Assembly: GCF_022354465.1 (NCBI RefSeq)
Contig: NZ_CP092361.1
Span: 930,001 to 994,000, forward strand
Direction of reading: 5' to 3'
Source of the DNA: Wielerella bovis
GTDB taxonomy: Bacteria; Pseudomonadota; Gammaproteobacteria; Burkholderiales; Neisseriaceae
Length of the DNA stretch: 64,000 bases
In this document: piece after piece, positions 18,796-27,498 of the stretch
Numbering within the stretch: the first letter of the stretch is position 1
Layout of the letters: every line of letters starts with the position of its first letter
Notes under the pieces: model-generated
Told to the model about the DNA's origin: nothing
What the model saw: the letters and a program-made list of their open reading frames with translations, nothing else
The model's database searches: none
Made by a program: the position numbers and the translations under genes

Positions 18796-19908
18796 ATGCG
18801 CTTTAAGAAAACTGAAAAGAATACAAGTAATAAAACTAATAAATCTACTGTTGCCACGTCTGGGCGAAGTGTTATTGGTGTAGATATTACTCCGCATCAT
18901 ATTCGTATGGTGCAGTTATCTGGGCGCCAATTAAGCCAAGTCCAGCTTGATAAATATGCCATTGTGCCATTGCCGCAGAATGTAATTTCTGGGCATGAAA
19001 TTAATAATTATGATGAGCTTGTCTCTCTTTTACAACAGTGTTATGGAAAAATGAAAACTAGTTGTAAGCAAGCCAATGTTGCATTGCCAGCAAGCTTGGT
19101 AACAATTGAAGAGGGTTTGAATTACTCTTCAGATGAGGGTGAATTATCGTTGCAGGAGTTTGTGGAATCTTCAGTTGCGCAGGTTGGTGATTTAGATGAG
19201 ATGAACTATGATTGGCAAGAATTGCCTAGTTCAGGGAAAGATCAATTAATACTGATGGTTGCTACTAAAACGGAAGTGGTTGATCGATATGTAGATTTGC
19301 TGGATGATGTTGGTATATCAGCATCTAATGTTGATGTTGATTTATTTGCTGTTGCCAATGCTTTTGCTTATGCGGATGTAAATGAGGGTGGAGAGTTTGC
19401 TCATGAGCGAATTGCTGTATTTGATGTTGGTGATGTGGCATTGAAAGCTTTAATTATTGAAGATGGGAAAATTCTTTATAAGCAAGAGAGTAATTTTGGT
19501 TTGGAACAGCTGATTCAACTTATTCAGCGGAATTATCAGGTAAGTGAGGGTGAGGCTATAGCTATGATTAATGGAGATGCGCCACGTCCAGCTGATTATA
19601 AAGATATGATATCAGATGGCTTCAATATGCAGATTGCTCAAGAAGTTCAGCGTACAATGCAGTTTTTCTATGCGACGCAAAATATGGATAATAATTCAGA
19701 AATTAAACATATTTTCATTAGTGGAAGTGCTTGTGTTGCGGGTTCAAATGTTGCTGATATGATTTATTCGCAAACTAATATTGCGACACAGCAATTAAAC
19801 CCTGTAACTTTAGCAACGAATAAAACGAAGGTTGATGATGTGCAGTTGAAGAAGGATGCTTCATCATTAACTATCGCATTTGGTTTGGCATTACGAGGGT
19901 TGGTTTAA
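18796..19908 (+). CDS. pilM: Type IV pilus inner-membrane assembly protein PilM
   Basis: 370 aa, cytoplasmic actin-like ATPase. VIGVDITPHHIRMVQL near residue 27 (first phosphate-binding segment) and AVFDVGDVALKALIIEDG near 208 (second) are the actin-fold signatures. PilM binds the N-terminal tail of PilN and links the pilus motors to the alignment complex. An AAGGA ribosome-binding site precedes the ATG. It is first in the operon pilMNOPQ; pilN starts one base after its stop codon. The gene is AT-rich and, unlike most genes in this window, has no DUS. Confidence 0.93.
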   Translation: MRFKKTEKNTSNKTNKSTVATSGRSVIGVDITPHHIRMVQLSGRQLSQVQLDKYAIVPLPQNVISGHEINNYDELVSLLQQCYGKMKTSCKQANVALPASLVTIEEGLNYSSDEGELSLQEFVESSVAQVGDLDEMNYDWQELPSSGKDQLILMVATKTEVVDRYVDLLDDVGISASNVDVDLFAVANAFAYADVNEGGEFAHERIAVFDVGDVALKALIIEDGKILYKQESNFGLEQLIQLIQRNYQVSEGEAIAMINGDAPRPADYKDMISDGFNMQIAQEVQRTMQFFYATQNMDNNSEIKHIFISGSACVAGSNVADMIYSQTNIATQQLNPVTLATNKTKVDDVQLKKDASSLTIAFGLALRGLV

Positions 19909-19909
19909 A

Positions 19910-20527
19910 ATGAATTTAATCAAGATTAATTTATTACCGTATCGTGAAATTCAAGAACAGAAGCAAAAGAAACGATTTGCGGTAATTATGGGAATTGGTG
20001 CAGCTGCAGGTTTGGCTTTGTGTGGCATGATTTACCTTGGGTTAGAGGGTATGATTAGTCGGCAAGATAGTCGTAATGAGAGCTTGCAGGCTGGATTGAA
20101 AGTGCTGGATAAAGATTTAGCTGAAATTAAAGAGTTGCAAAAACAAAAGCAAAATTTTTTAGCTCGAAAACTTAAAGTGGAAGAGTTAGATCATAAGCGA
20201 TTTGAAGGTGCTCGTATGATTGATACTTTAAATCAATTGGTTCCTGATGGTGCTTATGTATCTTCTATTAAAAGTAACAGTAGAGGCGATGGGGCTGCAA
20301 TTAGTACTGATTATACAATTATCGGTAAGGCGATTAGTGATAATAAAGTTGCAATGTTTATGACGGCTTTGCCTAGTACTGGTGTTTTTGAAGCTCCTCA
20401 GTTAGTAGATATTAAGAAAACAGATGATGGTCAGCAGTTTACATTGAAAACTGTCTTAGTGGAGCAGAAAGTTGCATCTGTACCTGAATCAGTTGATCCA
20501 GCGAAGGATAAGGGAGGTGAGAAATGA
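19910..20527 (+). CDS. pilN: Type IV pilus assembly protein PilN
   Basis: 205 aa from the ATG at 19910, which starts with MNLIKINLLPYRE, the conserved PilM-binding motif. The extra ten codons upstream overlap pilM and are not used. One membrane segment (FAVIMGIGAAAGLALCGMIYL, about 22-42) is followed by a coiled coil (LQAGLKVLDKDLAEIKELQ) and a periplasmic ferredoxin-like fold. With PilO it forms the inner-membrane alignment complex of the pilus machine. Its end overlaps the start of pilO by 4 bases. Confidence 0.93.
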   Translation: MNLIKINLLPYREIQEQKQKKRFAVIMGIGAAAGLALCGMIYLGLEGMISRQDSRNESLQAGLKVLDKDLAEIKELQKQKQNFLARKLKVEELDHKRFEGARMIDTLNQLVPDGAYVSSIKSNSRGDGAAISTDYTIIGKAISDNKVAMFMTALPSTGVFEAPQLVDIKKTDDGQQFTLKTVLVEQKVASVPESVDPAKDKGGEK

Positions 20528-21168
20528 ATTTAAATGAAATTGATTTTAAAAAATTATATTTGCAGAATATATTTATACAATTTTTTATTGCTGCATGTTT
20601 AGCTATTGCCTTGGTTGTGATTGGTTATTTTTTGATTTTTCAAGGTCAATGGGAGAGTTATCAGTCTAATGTAGCTAAAGAAGTTGAGCTAAAAGAAGAA
20701 TACGAAAGGAAAAGTATTCAAGCTGCTAATCTGGATAATTTGAAGCAAGAGTTGGTGGATTTGGAAGCTTCTATTGCAGTTTTATTGAAGCAGTTGCCAA
20801 CAACGGCAGAAGTGCCAACATTATTGCAAGAATTGCATCAGGCTGCTGCTAAAAATGGATTGACGATGAGTAGTGTTATTCAGCGTCCACCTGTTTCAGA
20901 AAAGCCAATTGAAAGATTGCCTTTTTCTATTTCTGTTGTAGGTCGTTATGAGCAAATTGCGCAATTTGCTCGTGATGTGGGACAGATGTCACGAATTGTA
21001 ACTTTGTCAAATATCACTTTTGAGATTCCTAGTAACAGTAATAAAGAAAATGTTGGTAAATTAATGTTTTCAGCAGTAGCTAATACTTATAAGGCAATGG
21101 AAGCAAGTGATGAGCAGAAAATGGCTTCTGCTGCTTCTGCTGCTGGTGTGGAAGGTAAGTCTAAATAA
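20524..21168 (+). CDS. pilO: Type IV pilus assembly protein PilO
   Basis: 214 aa. A short cytoplasmic tail, one membrane helix (IFIQFFIAACLAIALVVIGYFLIF, about 16-39), a coiled coil (KEVELKEEYERKSIQAANLDNLKQELVDLEA) and a periplasmic ferredoxin-like domain (LPFSISVVGRYEQIAQFARDVG) match PilO. It pairs with PilN and contacts PilP. The ATG overlaps the pilN stop (ATGA). The Ala/Ser-rich C-terminal tail is probably disordered. Confidence 0.92.
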   Translation: MNLNEIDFKKLYLQNIFIQFFIAACLAIALVVIGYFLIFQGQWESYQSNVAKEVELKEEYERKSIQAANLDNLKQELVDLEASIAVLLKQLPTTAEVPTLLQELHQAAAKNGLTMSSVIQRPPVSEKPIERLPFSISVVGRYEQIAQFARDVGQMSRIVTLSNITFEIPSNSNKENVGKLMFSAVANTYKAMEASDEQKMASAASAAGVEGKSK

Positions 21169-21193
21169 TCTCATGTAAACTTAGGAAGCAATA

Positions 21194-21721
21194 ATGAAAG
21201 TAAAACTTTTATTGATATCATCGCTTATTGCATTATCTGCGTGTTCCGAAGAGCATGGAGATTTGCAAAGCTGGATGTCTAATACGCGGAAAGCCGCAAA
21301 ATCTAAAATTAAGCCAGCAGAAAAACCAGCTCCTGTTGAACGTGTTACTTATTTTGCACCTCCTGAATCAGGACCGCATGCATTTGATGTTCAACGTCTG
21401 AAAGCAGCCTATCCAAATGGTAGTGTTCCAGATTTGAATCGTTCTAAAGAAATATTAGAGAATTTCAGTTTAGAAAATCTTGAATATGTTGGCTCTATAG
21501 GAACTAATGAGAAGTTATCTGCAATGATCAGTGCAGATGGTCATGTGTATACAGTTCGCATAGGTAATCGTTTAGGGCAGAACTTTGGTAGAATTGTTTC
21601 TATTACACCAGATTTAATTAAGATTGTTGAAACAGTTGAAGATACATCTGGTAGATGGACAGATCGAGAAACTGAATTGAGAAAAGCTGATGCTAAAGCT
21701 GAAGGTTCAGGTGCTAAATAA
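21194..21721 (+). CDS. pilP: Type IV pilus assembly lipoprotein PilP
   Basis: 175 aa lipoprotein. The signal MKVKLLLISSLIALSAC has a lipobox ending at Cys17. A disordered linker and a compact beta domain (NLEYVGSIGTNEKLSAMISADGHVYTVRIGNRLGQNFGRIVSITPDLIKIVE) follow, as in PilP. It connects PilN/PilO with the N0 domain of the secretin PilQ. It is 25 bp downstream of pilO and 37 bp upstream of pilQ. Confidence 0.93.
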   Translation: MKVKLLLISSLIALSACSEEHGDLQSWMSNTRKAAKSKIKPAEKPAPVERVTYFAPPESGPHAFDVQRLKAAYPNGSVPDLNRSKEILENFSLENLEYVGSIGTNEKLSAMISADGHVYTVRIGNRLGQNFGRIVSITPDLIKIVETVEDTSGRWTDRETELRKADAKAEGSGAK

Positions 21722-21758
21722 CGAATACGGTGTATTATATTTAAAGAGGTTTCATGTT

Positions 21759-23861
21759 ATGAAAATAAATTCTATCAAAATAATGTCAGCAGTAGCATTA
21801 GGTTTATTATTTCAAGCTGCAAATGCGGGAAGTATTACTGATATTAATGTTTCGGTACTTCCAAATAAACAACGTGTAATTAAATTCAAGTTTGATAGTG
21901 GTGTGGTTGAACCTAGTGGTTTTATTACATCAGCTCCTGCTCGTATTGCTTTGGATTTTCCTGCAACAGATATTAAAGTTTCACAATCTCAATTAACTTT
22001 TAATGATCAACTGCTAAAACAGATTATTGCTGCACAAGGTAGTGAGCATGCTCGTGTACTGTTGGGGTTGGGTAAAGAAGGACAATATAGTACTGAAATT
22101 AAAGGAAATGAGGTTTGGGTATATTTGAGTGAAGCTGAATCAATTAATACAGCTGGAATTGCTGCTGCACAATCTGTTGTAAACTCAGCTCCTAAAAATT
22201 CACAATCTTACCAATCTTCTGGAATAACAGCGCCATTTAATATTGATTTCCATAAAGGCGCAAATAGATCAGGTGTAATTGAGTATTCATCAAATTATTC
22301 GGGTCAGCCTCAAATGAGAGTGCAAAGTGATCGATTGATTATCTTGTTAAAAGATTATCCATTGTCGGTTCAAGATCAACGCAATTTAGATGTAACTGAT
22401 TTTTCTACTCCTGTGCGTACTATTAATGTTCGTCGTATTGGTAATGATGCGCAGATTATTATCAGAAGTCAGGGAACATGGGAGCATAAAGTTTCTGGTA
22501 GAAATGGACGCCAAACAATTCATATTGTTCCAACGAAAAATATTTCTACTATTGGGTTAAGTCGGAAGAATGATCAGAAATTTACAGGAAAGAATGTTTC
22601 ATTAGATTTCCAAAATGTTGATGTTCGTACTGTGTTGCAGATTCTAGCAACAGAGTCAGGAATGAATATTGTTGCGAGTGATAATGTAACAGGTAAAATG
22701 ACATTGTCATTGAAAGATGTACCTTGGGATCAGGCTTTAGATTTGATTTTGGATGCACGCAATTTGGATATGCGTAAAGTTGGTAATATTATCAATATTG
22801 CACCACGTTCAGATTTGTTGGCTCGTGATACAGAAGCACTTGAAGCTCAAAGAAAATTGGATGATTTGGGTCCTCTGATTTCTCAAAGTTTTCAGTTGAA
22901 ATATAAAAATGTTGAGGAATTTAGAAAAATTTTACGCATCAGTGATTCTGCATCAGTTTCTGATAGAAATTCAATCCTTAGTTCACGTGGTAGTGCGTTG
23001 ATTGATCCTGCAACAAATACATTGATCGTTACCGATGTTCAATCTGTAATTACGAAATTTAATAAATTAATTGAAGAATTGGATGTTCCTTCTCGTCAAG
23101 TAATGATTGAAGCTCGTATTGTTGAAGCTGCTGATGGATTTTCGCGTGATTTAGGTGTTCAATTTGGTTATCAGCGTTCAGGAGCACATACTTCTGTAGG
23201 CTCAAATTGGTCTAATAGTATTAATAATGCGAATGTTGGTTATGGGTCGGCTACATCAAGTATTTTAAATCCAAATGTTGCATTACCTTCTTCTGCATCA
23301 ACAAGTTCTATCGGTATTGTGCGAGCTGTGTCGTCAGGTGCATTGGGTTTGGAATTGTCGGCATCAGAGTCGGAAAATCGCAGTAAAACGATTTCTACGC
23401 CACGCGTATTAACTCAAGATCGTCAAGAAGCGGAAATTCGTCAAGGTTATCAGATTCCTTATACAAAAAGGGAAGATGGTGAAACTTCTATCGAATGGAA
23501 AGCTGCGGAATTGGTCTTGAAAACAACACCTCGTATTACACCAGATAACAAAGTTATTTTGGATATTGAAATTAAAAAAGATGAACCTGATGGTACTTAT
23601 ACCGCAATCACAGGTGAAGCAGGTCTTGCAACACGTTATGTGAAAACACAAGCAATGATTGAAGATGGTGGCACATTGGTTGTGGGTGGTATTTATCAAG
23701 AAGCAACATCTAATTCAATTCGTAAAGTACCTTTACTGGGTGATATTCCAGTTGTTGGTAATTTATTTAAAGCGCGAGTGCGTAAAAGTTCACGCAATGA
23801 ATTGCTGTTCTTCATTACACCGCGTATTATGGGTTCTGAAACCAGCGTATTACGTTACTAA
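21759..23861 (+). CDS. pilQ: Type IV pilus secretin PilQ
   Basis: 700 aa from the ATG at 21759, with ribosome-binding site AAAGAGG and signal peptide ending AANA. An earlier in-frame ATG overlaps pilP and is rejected. There are two AMIN-like domains (NVSVLPNKQRVIKFKFDSG; HKGANRSGVIEYSSNYSG), then the N0 secretin/TonB short domain (ISLDFQNVDVRTVLQILATESG type), the N1 domain (LIVTDVQSVITKFNKLIEELD) and the secretin core with VPLLGDIPVVGNLFKAR near the C-terminus. It forms the outer-membrane pore through which pili exit and DNA enters. Shorter than meningococcal PilQ, as the small basic repeats between the AMIN domains are missing. Confidence 0.95.
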   Translation: MKINSIKIMSAVALGLLFQAANAGSITDINVSVLPNKQRVIKFKFDSGVVEPSGFITSAPARIALDFPATDIKVSQSQLTFNDQLLKQIIAAQGSEHARVLLGLGKEGQYSTEIKGNEVWVYLSEAESINTAGIAAAQSVVNSAPKNSQSYQSSGITAPFNIDFHKGANRSGVIEYSSNYSGQPQMRVQSDRLIILLKDYPLSVQDQRNLDVTDFSTPVRTINVRRIGNDAQIIIRSQGTWEHKVSGRNGRQTIHIVPTKNISTIGLSRKNDQKFTGKNVSLDFQNVDVRTVLQILATESGMNIVASDNVTGKMTLSLKDVPWDQALDLILDARNLDMRKVGNIINIAPRSDLLARDTEALEAQRKLDDLGPLISQSFQLKYKNVEEFRKILRISDSASVSDRNSILSSRGSALIDPATNTLIVTDVQSVITKFNKLIEELDVPSRQVMIEARIVEAADGFSRDLGVQFGYQRSGAHTSVGSNWSNSINNANVGYGSATSSILNPNVALPSSASTSSIGIVRAVSSGALGLELSASESENRSKTISTPRVLTQDRQEAEIRQGYQIPYTKREDGETSIEWKAAELVLKTTPRITPDNKVILDIEIKKDEPDGTYTAITGEAGLATRYVKTQAMIEDGGTLVVGGIYQEATSNSIRKVPLLGDIPVVGNLFKARVRKSSRNELLFFITPRIMGSETSVLRY

Positions 23862-23895
23862 AAAGAATCTGCACATTGTGCAAATTTAGGTTAAA

Positions 23896-24426
23896 ATGCC
23901 TGTCATGGAAAACATGACAGGCAATTTTTTTTTAGTCGGATTAATGGGTTCTGGCAAAACAACTTTGGGTCGCCAGCTTGCACAGCAAATCCAGTTTAAT
24001 TTTTATGATAGCGACCAAGTTCTGTGTGAACGAACGGGCGTTAGCATTCCTACCATTTTTGAATTGGAAGGAGAACAGGGTTTTCGTGAGCGAGAGAGTG
24101 TGGTCATTCAAGATTTGTGCCAATTACCCAATATTGTTTTGGCGACAGGTGGTGGTGCAGTTTTACGTGAAGAAAACAGGCAATATTTGCGCCAACATGG
24201 CATAGTTATTTATTTACATGTGCAGCCTGAAGTTTTATATGAACGTGTTAAAAATGACCGTAATCGTCCTTTATTACAAGTAGCTGACCCACTTGCAAAA
24301 TTCCGTGAGTTGTACAAAATACGGGATTCTATTTATCGGCAAACAGCACATATCATTGTAGAAGTAGGACTTTCAGGCTGCCATACTACGCTCCAAACTC
24401 TTCTTAATATGATTCGCGCATCATAA
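23896..24426 (+). CDS. aroK: Shikimate kinase AroK
   Basis: 176 aa. Walker [10 protein letters not shown] at residues 15-23, the DSDQVL substrate motif near 38, GFRERESVV near 60, and GGGAVLR near 83 are all present. It phosphorylates shikimate with ATP. The first ATG (23896) has a weak AGG ribosome-binding site; in-frame ATGs follow at 23905 and 23914. The first 35 bases form a perfect terminator-like hairpin, listed separately. It is 35 bp after pilQ and 10 bp before aroB. One incomplete DUS-like 10-mer is in the gene. Confidence 0.95.
   Translation: MPVMENMTGNFFLVGLMGSGKTTLGRQLAQQIQFNFYDSDQVLCERTGVSIPTIFELEGEQGFRERESVVIQDLCQLPNIVLATGGGAVLREENRQYLRQHGIVIYLHVQPEVLYERVKNDRNRPLLQVADPLAKFRELYKIRDSIYRQTAHIIVEVGLSGCHTTLQTLLNMIRAS
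23897..23933 (+). terminator. Perfect terminator hairpin inside the start of aroK
   Basis: TGCCTGTCATG, loop GAAAA, CATGACAGGCA, then A and nine T. The 11-bp stem has no mismatch. Two bases of the first aroK ATG are at the foot of the stem, and the T run encodes residues 10-13. It can stop transcripts from the pil operon, hide the aroK start site, or both. Confidence 0.75.
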
Positions 24427-24435
24427 AGGTTATCT

Positions 24436-25518
24436 ATGTACACATTATCGGTTGATACCCCTTCACATCAATATTCTATTTATATTGGTAATAATCTTTT
24501 ACAGCAATTTGAATTATTACAACCACATATTAATCAAAAAGTCGCCATTGTTAGTAACACAACAGTTGCAAACTTACACTTGCCAGCATTGGAAAATTTG
24601 TTGAAAAATAATGGTATAGATTTTTTTACCATTATTTTATCTGATGGTGAACAATATAAAAATCACGATTCACTCAATCAAATTTATGATGCTTTATTAA
24701 GTCATCATGCCGACCGAAAAACTACCATCATCGCATTAGGTGGTGGCGTGATTGGCGATATGGCGGGATTTGCGGCGGCAACCTATCAACGTGGTGTGCC
24801 ATTTGTACAAATTCCGACAACTTTATTAAGTCAAGTAGATTCTTCTGTTGGTGGAAAAACCGCGATTAATCATCCACTTGGCAAAAATATGATTGGCGCA
24901 TTTTATCAGCCACAAGTGGTATTGATTGATTTGGCGACATTGGATACGCTGCCTGAACGTGAATTATCGGCAGGCATGGCAGAAGTAATTAAATATGGCT
25001 TATTGGGCGATATTGAATTTTTGCAATGGCTGGAAGACAATATGCCTGCCTTGATGCAGCGTGATAAAACATTGTTAGCAGAGGCAGTACGCCATTGTTG
25101 CCAGATGAAAGCGGATATTGTTGCACAGGACGAAACCGAACAAGATGTGCGTGCTTTGTTGAATTTGGGACATACATTTGGACATGCGATTGAAACTGAA
25201 ATGGGCTATGGCGTATGGTTACATGGTGAAGCAGTTGCAGCAGGTTCTGTATTAGCTTGTATTTTATCGGAACAAATAGGCAGCCTGAAACCTGCTGATA
25301 CAGAACGTGTTAAAGCCATTTTCCGTGCGGCTCGTTTACCTGATACACCGCCAAAATTTGCATTTGAACGTTGGTTGGCGCATATGCGTCATGACAAAAA
25401 AGTACAAAGTGGTAAAATGCGCTTTATCACGCTTAAACAATTGGGACAAGCAACCATTACCACGATTGAAGATGAGCAGCCTTTGCGCAAAACTCTTGCT
25501 GCTTATTTGTCTCAATAA
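24436..25518 (+). CDS. aroB: 3-Dehydroquinate synthase AroB
   Basis: 360 aa. NAD-binding loop [19 protein letters not shown] (about 101-119), the [20 protein letters not shown] stretch and the zinc ligands in the [12 protein letters not shown] region and at H/E in [10 protein letters not shown] are all present. It cyclises DAHP to 3-dehydroquinate in the shikimate pathway. The gene follows aroK by 10 bp and they should be co-transcribed; proQ follows 29 bp later. One in-frame DUS near 25283 reads GSLK. Confidence 0.96.
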   Translation: MYTLSVDTPSHQYSIYIGNNLLQQFELLQPHINQKVAIVSNTTVANLHLPALENLLKNNGIDFFTIILSDGEQYKNHDSLNQIYDALLSHHADRKTTIIALGGGVIGDMAGFAAATYQRGVPFVQIPTTLLSQVDSSVGGKTAINHPLGKNMIGAFYQPQVVLIDLATLDTLPERELSAGMAEVIKYGLLGDIEFLQWLEDNMPALMQRDKTLLAEAVRHCCQMKADIVAQDETEQDVRALLNLGHTFGHAIETEMGYGVWLHGEAVAAGSVLACILSEQIGSLKPADTERVKAIFRAARLPDTPPKFAFERWLAHMRHDKKVQSGKMRFITLKQLGQATITTIEDEQPLRKTLAAYLSQ

Positions 25519-25547
25519 TTTTTATTTTGTTTTAAGGAATCTATCTA

Positions 25548-25967
25548 ATGACACAGGAAACCGCATTGGGTGCAGCACTTAAAAATGCTGTGCAAACCAT
25601 GAGCAAAAAGAAACAAACTGAAATGATTGCGGAATACATTTACGGTAAATACGAAGTATTCAGCCGCTGCAAACCCTTGGCGGTTGGAATTGAAAAAGAT
25701 TTGGTGGAAGCTTTACCGCAATTTGATGCCGCATTAATCAATCGAGTATTGTCTAATCATTGTCGCCGTCCCAAGTACATCAAAGCGATTGCGCGTGGCG
25801 GTAAACGATTTAATTTGAATAATCGTTTTCAAGGTGAAGTGAGTGCAGAAGAACAGGCACATGCGCTAGCGCAACCAGGTATTAAAGAGGCGATTGAAAA
25901 GCAAGATGCACGCCGTGCAGAAGCCAAACAAGCTCGCGAAAATCAACAACAGAAAAGTGCAGAATAA
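25548..25967 (+). CDS. proQ: ProQ/FinO-family RNA-binding protein (minimal form)
   Basis: 139 aa, almost only the FinO domain: KPLAVGIEKDLVEALPQFDAALINRVLSNHCRRPKYIKAIARGGKRFNLN (about 40-88). A short tail rich in Gln, Glu, Ala and Lys follows. It lacks the long linker and Tudor-like domain of E. coli ProQ and resembles the compact neisserial ProQ, a global RNA chaperone for small RNAs and 3' ends. It is 29 bp downstream of aroB with a ribosome-binding site AAGGA, and a DUS-pair terminator follows. Confidence 0.88.
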   Translation: MTQETALGAALKNAVQTMSKKKQTEMIAEYIYGKYEVFSRCKPLAVGIEKDLVEALPQFDAALINRVLSNHCRRPKYIKAIARGGKRFNLNNRFQGEVSAEEQAHALAQPGIKEAIEKQDARRAEAKQARENQQQKSAE

Positions 25968-25969
25968 GA

Positions 25970-26012
25970 AAAGGCAGCCTGAAAAGTATAAATACTTTTT
26001 CAGGCTGCCTTT
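25970..26012 (+). terminator. DUS-pair terminator after proQ
   Basis: Inverted DUS pair with extra pairing in the loop (AAGTAT..ATACTT) and TTTTCTTT. Confidence 0.8.
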
Positions 26013-26084
26013 TCTTTATGTTTACAGTTGCTTACATAAAGCCTTGTTACAATCGCAACTTTGAAACACATTAAGGAAAATAAA

Positions 26085-26654
26085 ATGAAACAATATCTGC
26101 AAAAAATGTTGTTAGCAACTGCTTTGGGCATGGCAACTGTGTCAGCTTATGCAGAAACGCATGCCGTTATTGAAACCAATATGGGCGATATTAAACTGGT
26201 TTTAGATGAGCAAAAAGCCCCCAAAACCGTTGCTAATTTTGTGCAATATGCGCAAAAAGGTTTTTACGATAACACGATTTTTCATCGCGTGATTGATGGT
26301 TTTATGATTCAAGGTGGCGGTTTCACAGTGGATATGCTGGAAAAACCAACCGCCAAGGCTATTAATAACGAAGCGGATAATGGTTTGAAAAATACCATTG
26401 GCACGATTGCAATGGCGCGTACTGCTGCCCCCAATTCTGCGACTAGCCAATTTTTTATCAATGTGGCAGACAATGATTTTCTGAATCATAAAAGCAAAAA
26501 TGCGGCAGAATACGGTTATGCCGTATTCGGTAAAGTAGAAAGTGGCATGGATGTGGTTAATCGCATTGCCAAAGTTCGAACCACTAATAAAATAGTACAT
26601 CAAGATGTGCCTGTTCGCCCTGTTGTGATTAAAAAAGTACGCATCATTAAATAA
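26085..26654 (+). CDS. Periplasmic cyclophilin-type peptidyl-prolyl isomerase
   Basis: 189 aa from the ATG at 26085, which has AAGGA upstream. The start 24 bp earlier would spoil the signal peptide. Signal peptide [23 protein letters not shown], then a cyclophilin domain with [13 protein letters not shown] (active-site Arg near residue 68), [19 protein letters not shown] and [18 protein letters not shown]. It isomerises prolyl bonds of proteins in the periplasm, like PpiA. A cytoplasmic paralogue lies 90 bp downstream after a terminator. Confidence 0.92.
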   Translation: MKQYLQKMLLATALGMATVSAYAETHAVIETNMGDIKLVLDEQKAPKTVANFVQYAQKGFYDNTIFHRVIDGFMIQGGGFTVDMLEKPTAKAINNEADNGLKNTIGTIAMARTAAPNSATSQFFINVADNDFLNHKSKNAAEYGYAVFGKVESGMDVVNRIAKVRTTNKIVHQDVPVRPVVIKKVRIIK

Positions 26655-26664
26655 TTGAATAAAT

Positions 26665-26704
26665 AGGCAGCCTGAAAACTTGAAATTGTTTCAGGCTGCC
26701 TATA
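26665..26704 (+). terminator. DUS-pair terminator between two cyclophilin genes
   Basis: Inverted DUS pair, 14-base loop, then TATATTTTG. It separates the two isomerase genes into different transcripts. Confidence 0.75.
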
Positions 26705-26744
26705 TTTTGTGTTTTATCTTTAACCCTGTCTTAAAGGACACAAA

Positions 26745-27254
26745 ATGATTAAATTGCACACCAATTTCGGCGTGATTGGCATTGAACTGAATCACGAAAA
26801 AGCACCGATTACCGCTGCGAATTTTGAACAATATGTGAAAGATGGCTTTTATGATGGCGTGATTTTTCATCGCGTGATTAAAGGTTTTATGATTCAAGGT
26901 GGCGGTATGGACGCAGAAATGCGTGAAAAACCAACGCGTGATTCGATTGAAAACGAAGCACATAATGGCTTGAAAAATGAAAAATACACCATCGCAATGG
27001 CGCGTACTTCTGCACCACATTCTGCCAGTGCTCAATTTTTCATCAACACTGCAAACAATGACTTTTTGAATCATCGCGCCAAAGAATTGCACGGTAAAAA
27101 TGTGGTGCAAGAATGGGGTTATGCGGTATTTGGCAAAGTGGTGGAAGGCACGGACGTTGTAGATGCGATTGAAGGCGTGCAAACCAAAAGTCATGGTTAC
27201 CACGATGATGTGCCAGTTGATGCGGTTGTGATTACAAAAGCAGAAATCGTATAA
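26745..27254 (+). CDS. ppiB: Cytoplasmic cyclophilin-type peptidyl-prolyl isomerase PpiB
   Basis: 169 aa without signal peptide. [16 protein letters not shown] (about 45-60), [19 protein letters not shown] and [18 protein letters not shown] are the cyclophilin core. Length and lack of a leader fit PpiB. It has an AAAGGA ribosome-binding site. Sequence likeness to the gene upstream suggests an old tandem duplication followed by different targeting. Confidence 0.93.
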   Translation: MIKLHTNFGVIGIELNHEKAPITAANFEQYVKDGFYDGVIFHRVIKGFMIQGGGMDAEMREKPTRDSIENEAHNGLKNEKYTIAMARTSAPHSASAQFFINTANNDFLNHRAKELHGKNVVQEWGYAVFGKVVEGTDVVDAIEGVQTKSHGYHDDVPVDAVVITKAEIV

Positions 27255-27296
27255 AAAAGGCAGCCTGAAAAGGCAAAATGGCTTTCTTTTAAAAGA

Positions 27297-27361
27297 ATAG
27301 TCGGTTTAAATAATACAGTGTGGACAGTTATTGCCACTTTGTCTTGTTTTAACCGACTATA
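27297..27361. repeat. Short inverted repeat, perhaps a shortened Correia-like element
   Basis: AATAGTCGGTTTAAA and TTTTAACCGACTATA form the ends of a 65-bp unit with a GTCTTGT core remnant. It lies in the gap between ppiB and glnA (244 bp). Confidence 0.45.
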
Positions 27362-27498
27362 TTTTTATTTGATGAATTTTCGATAAATTCTATCAATGTA
27401 AAAAAATTGTTAAATAATGTTGTCATGAGATATTCTGGTGTGGCACAATAAACCATATAAACTTCTCATCTCTATGTTTCTCACAGGAGCAACTCCTC

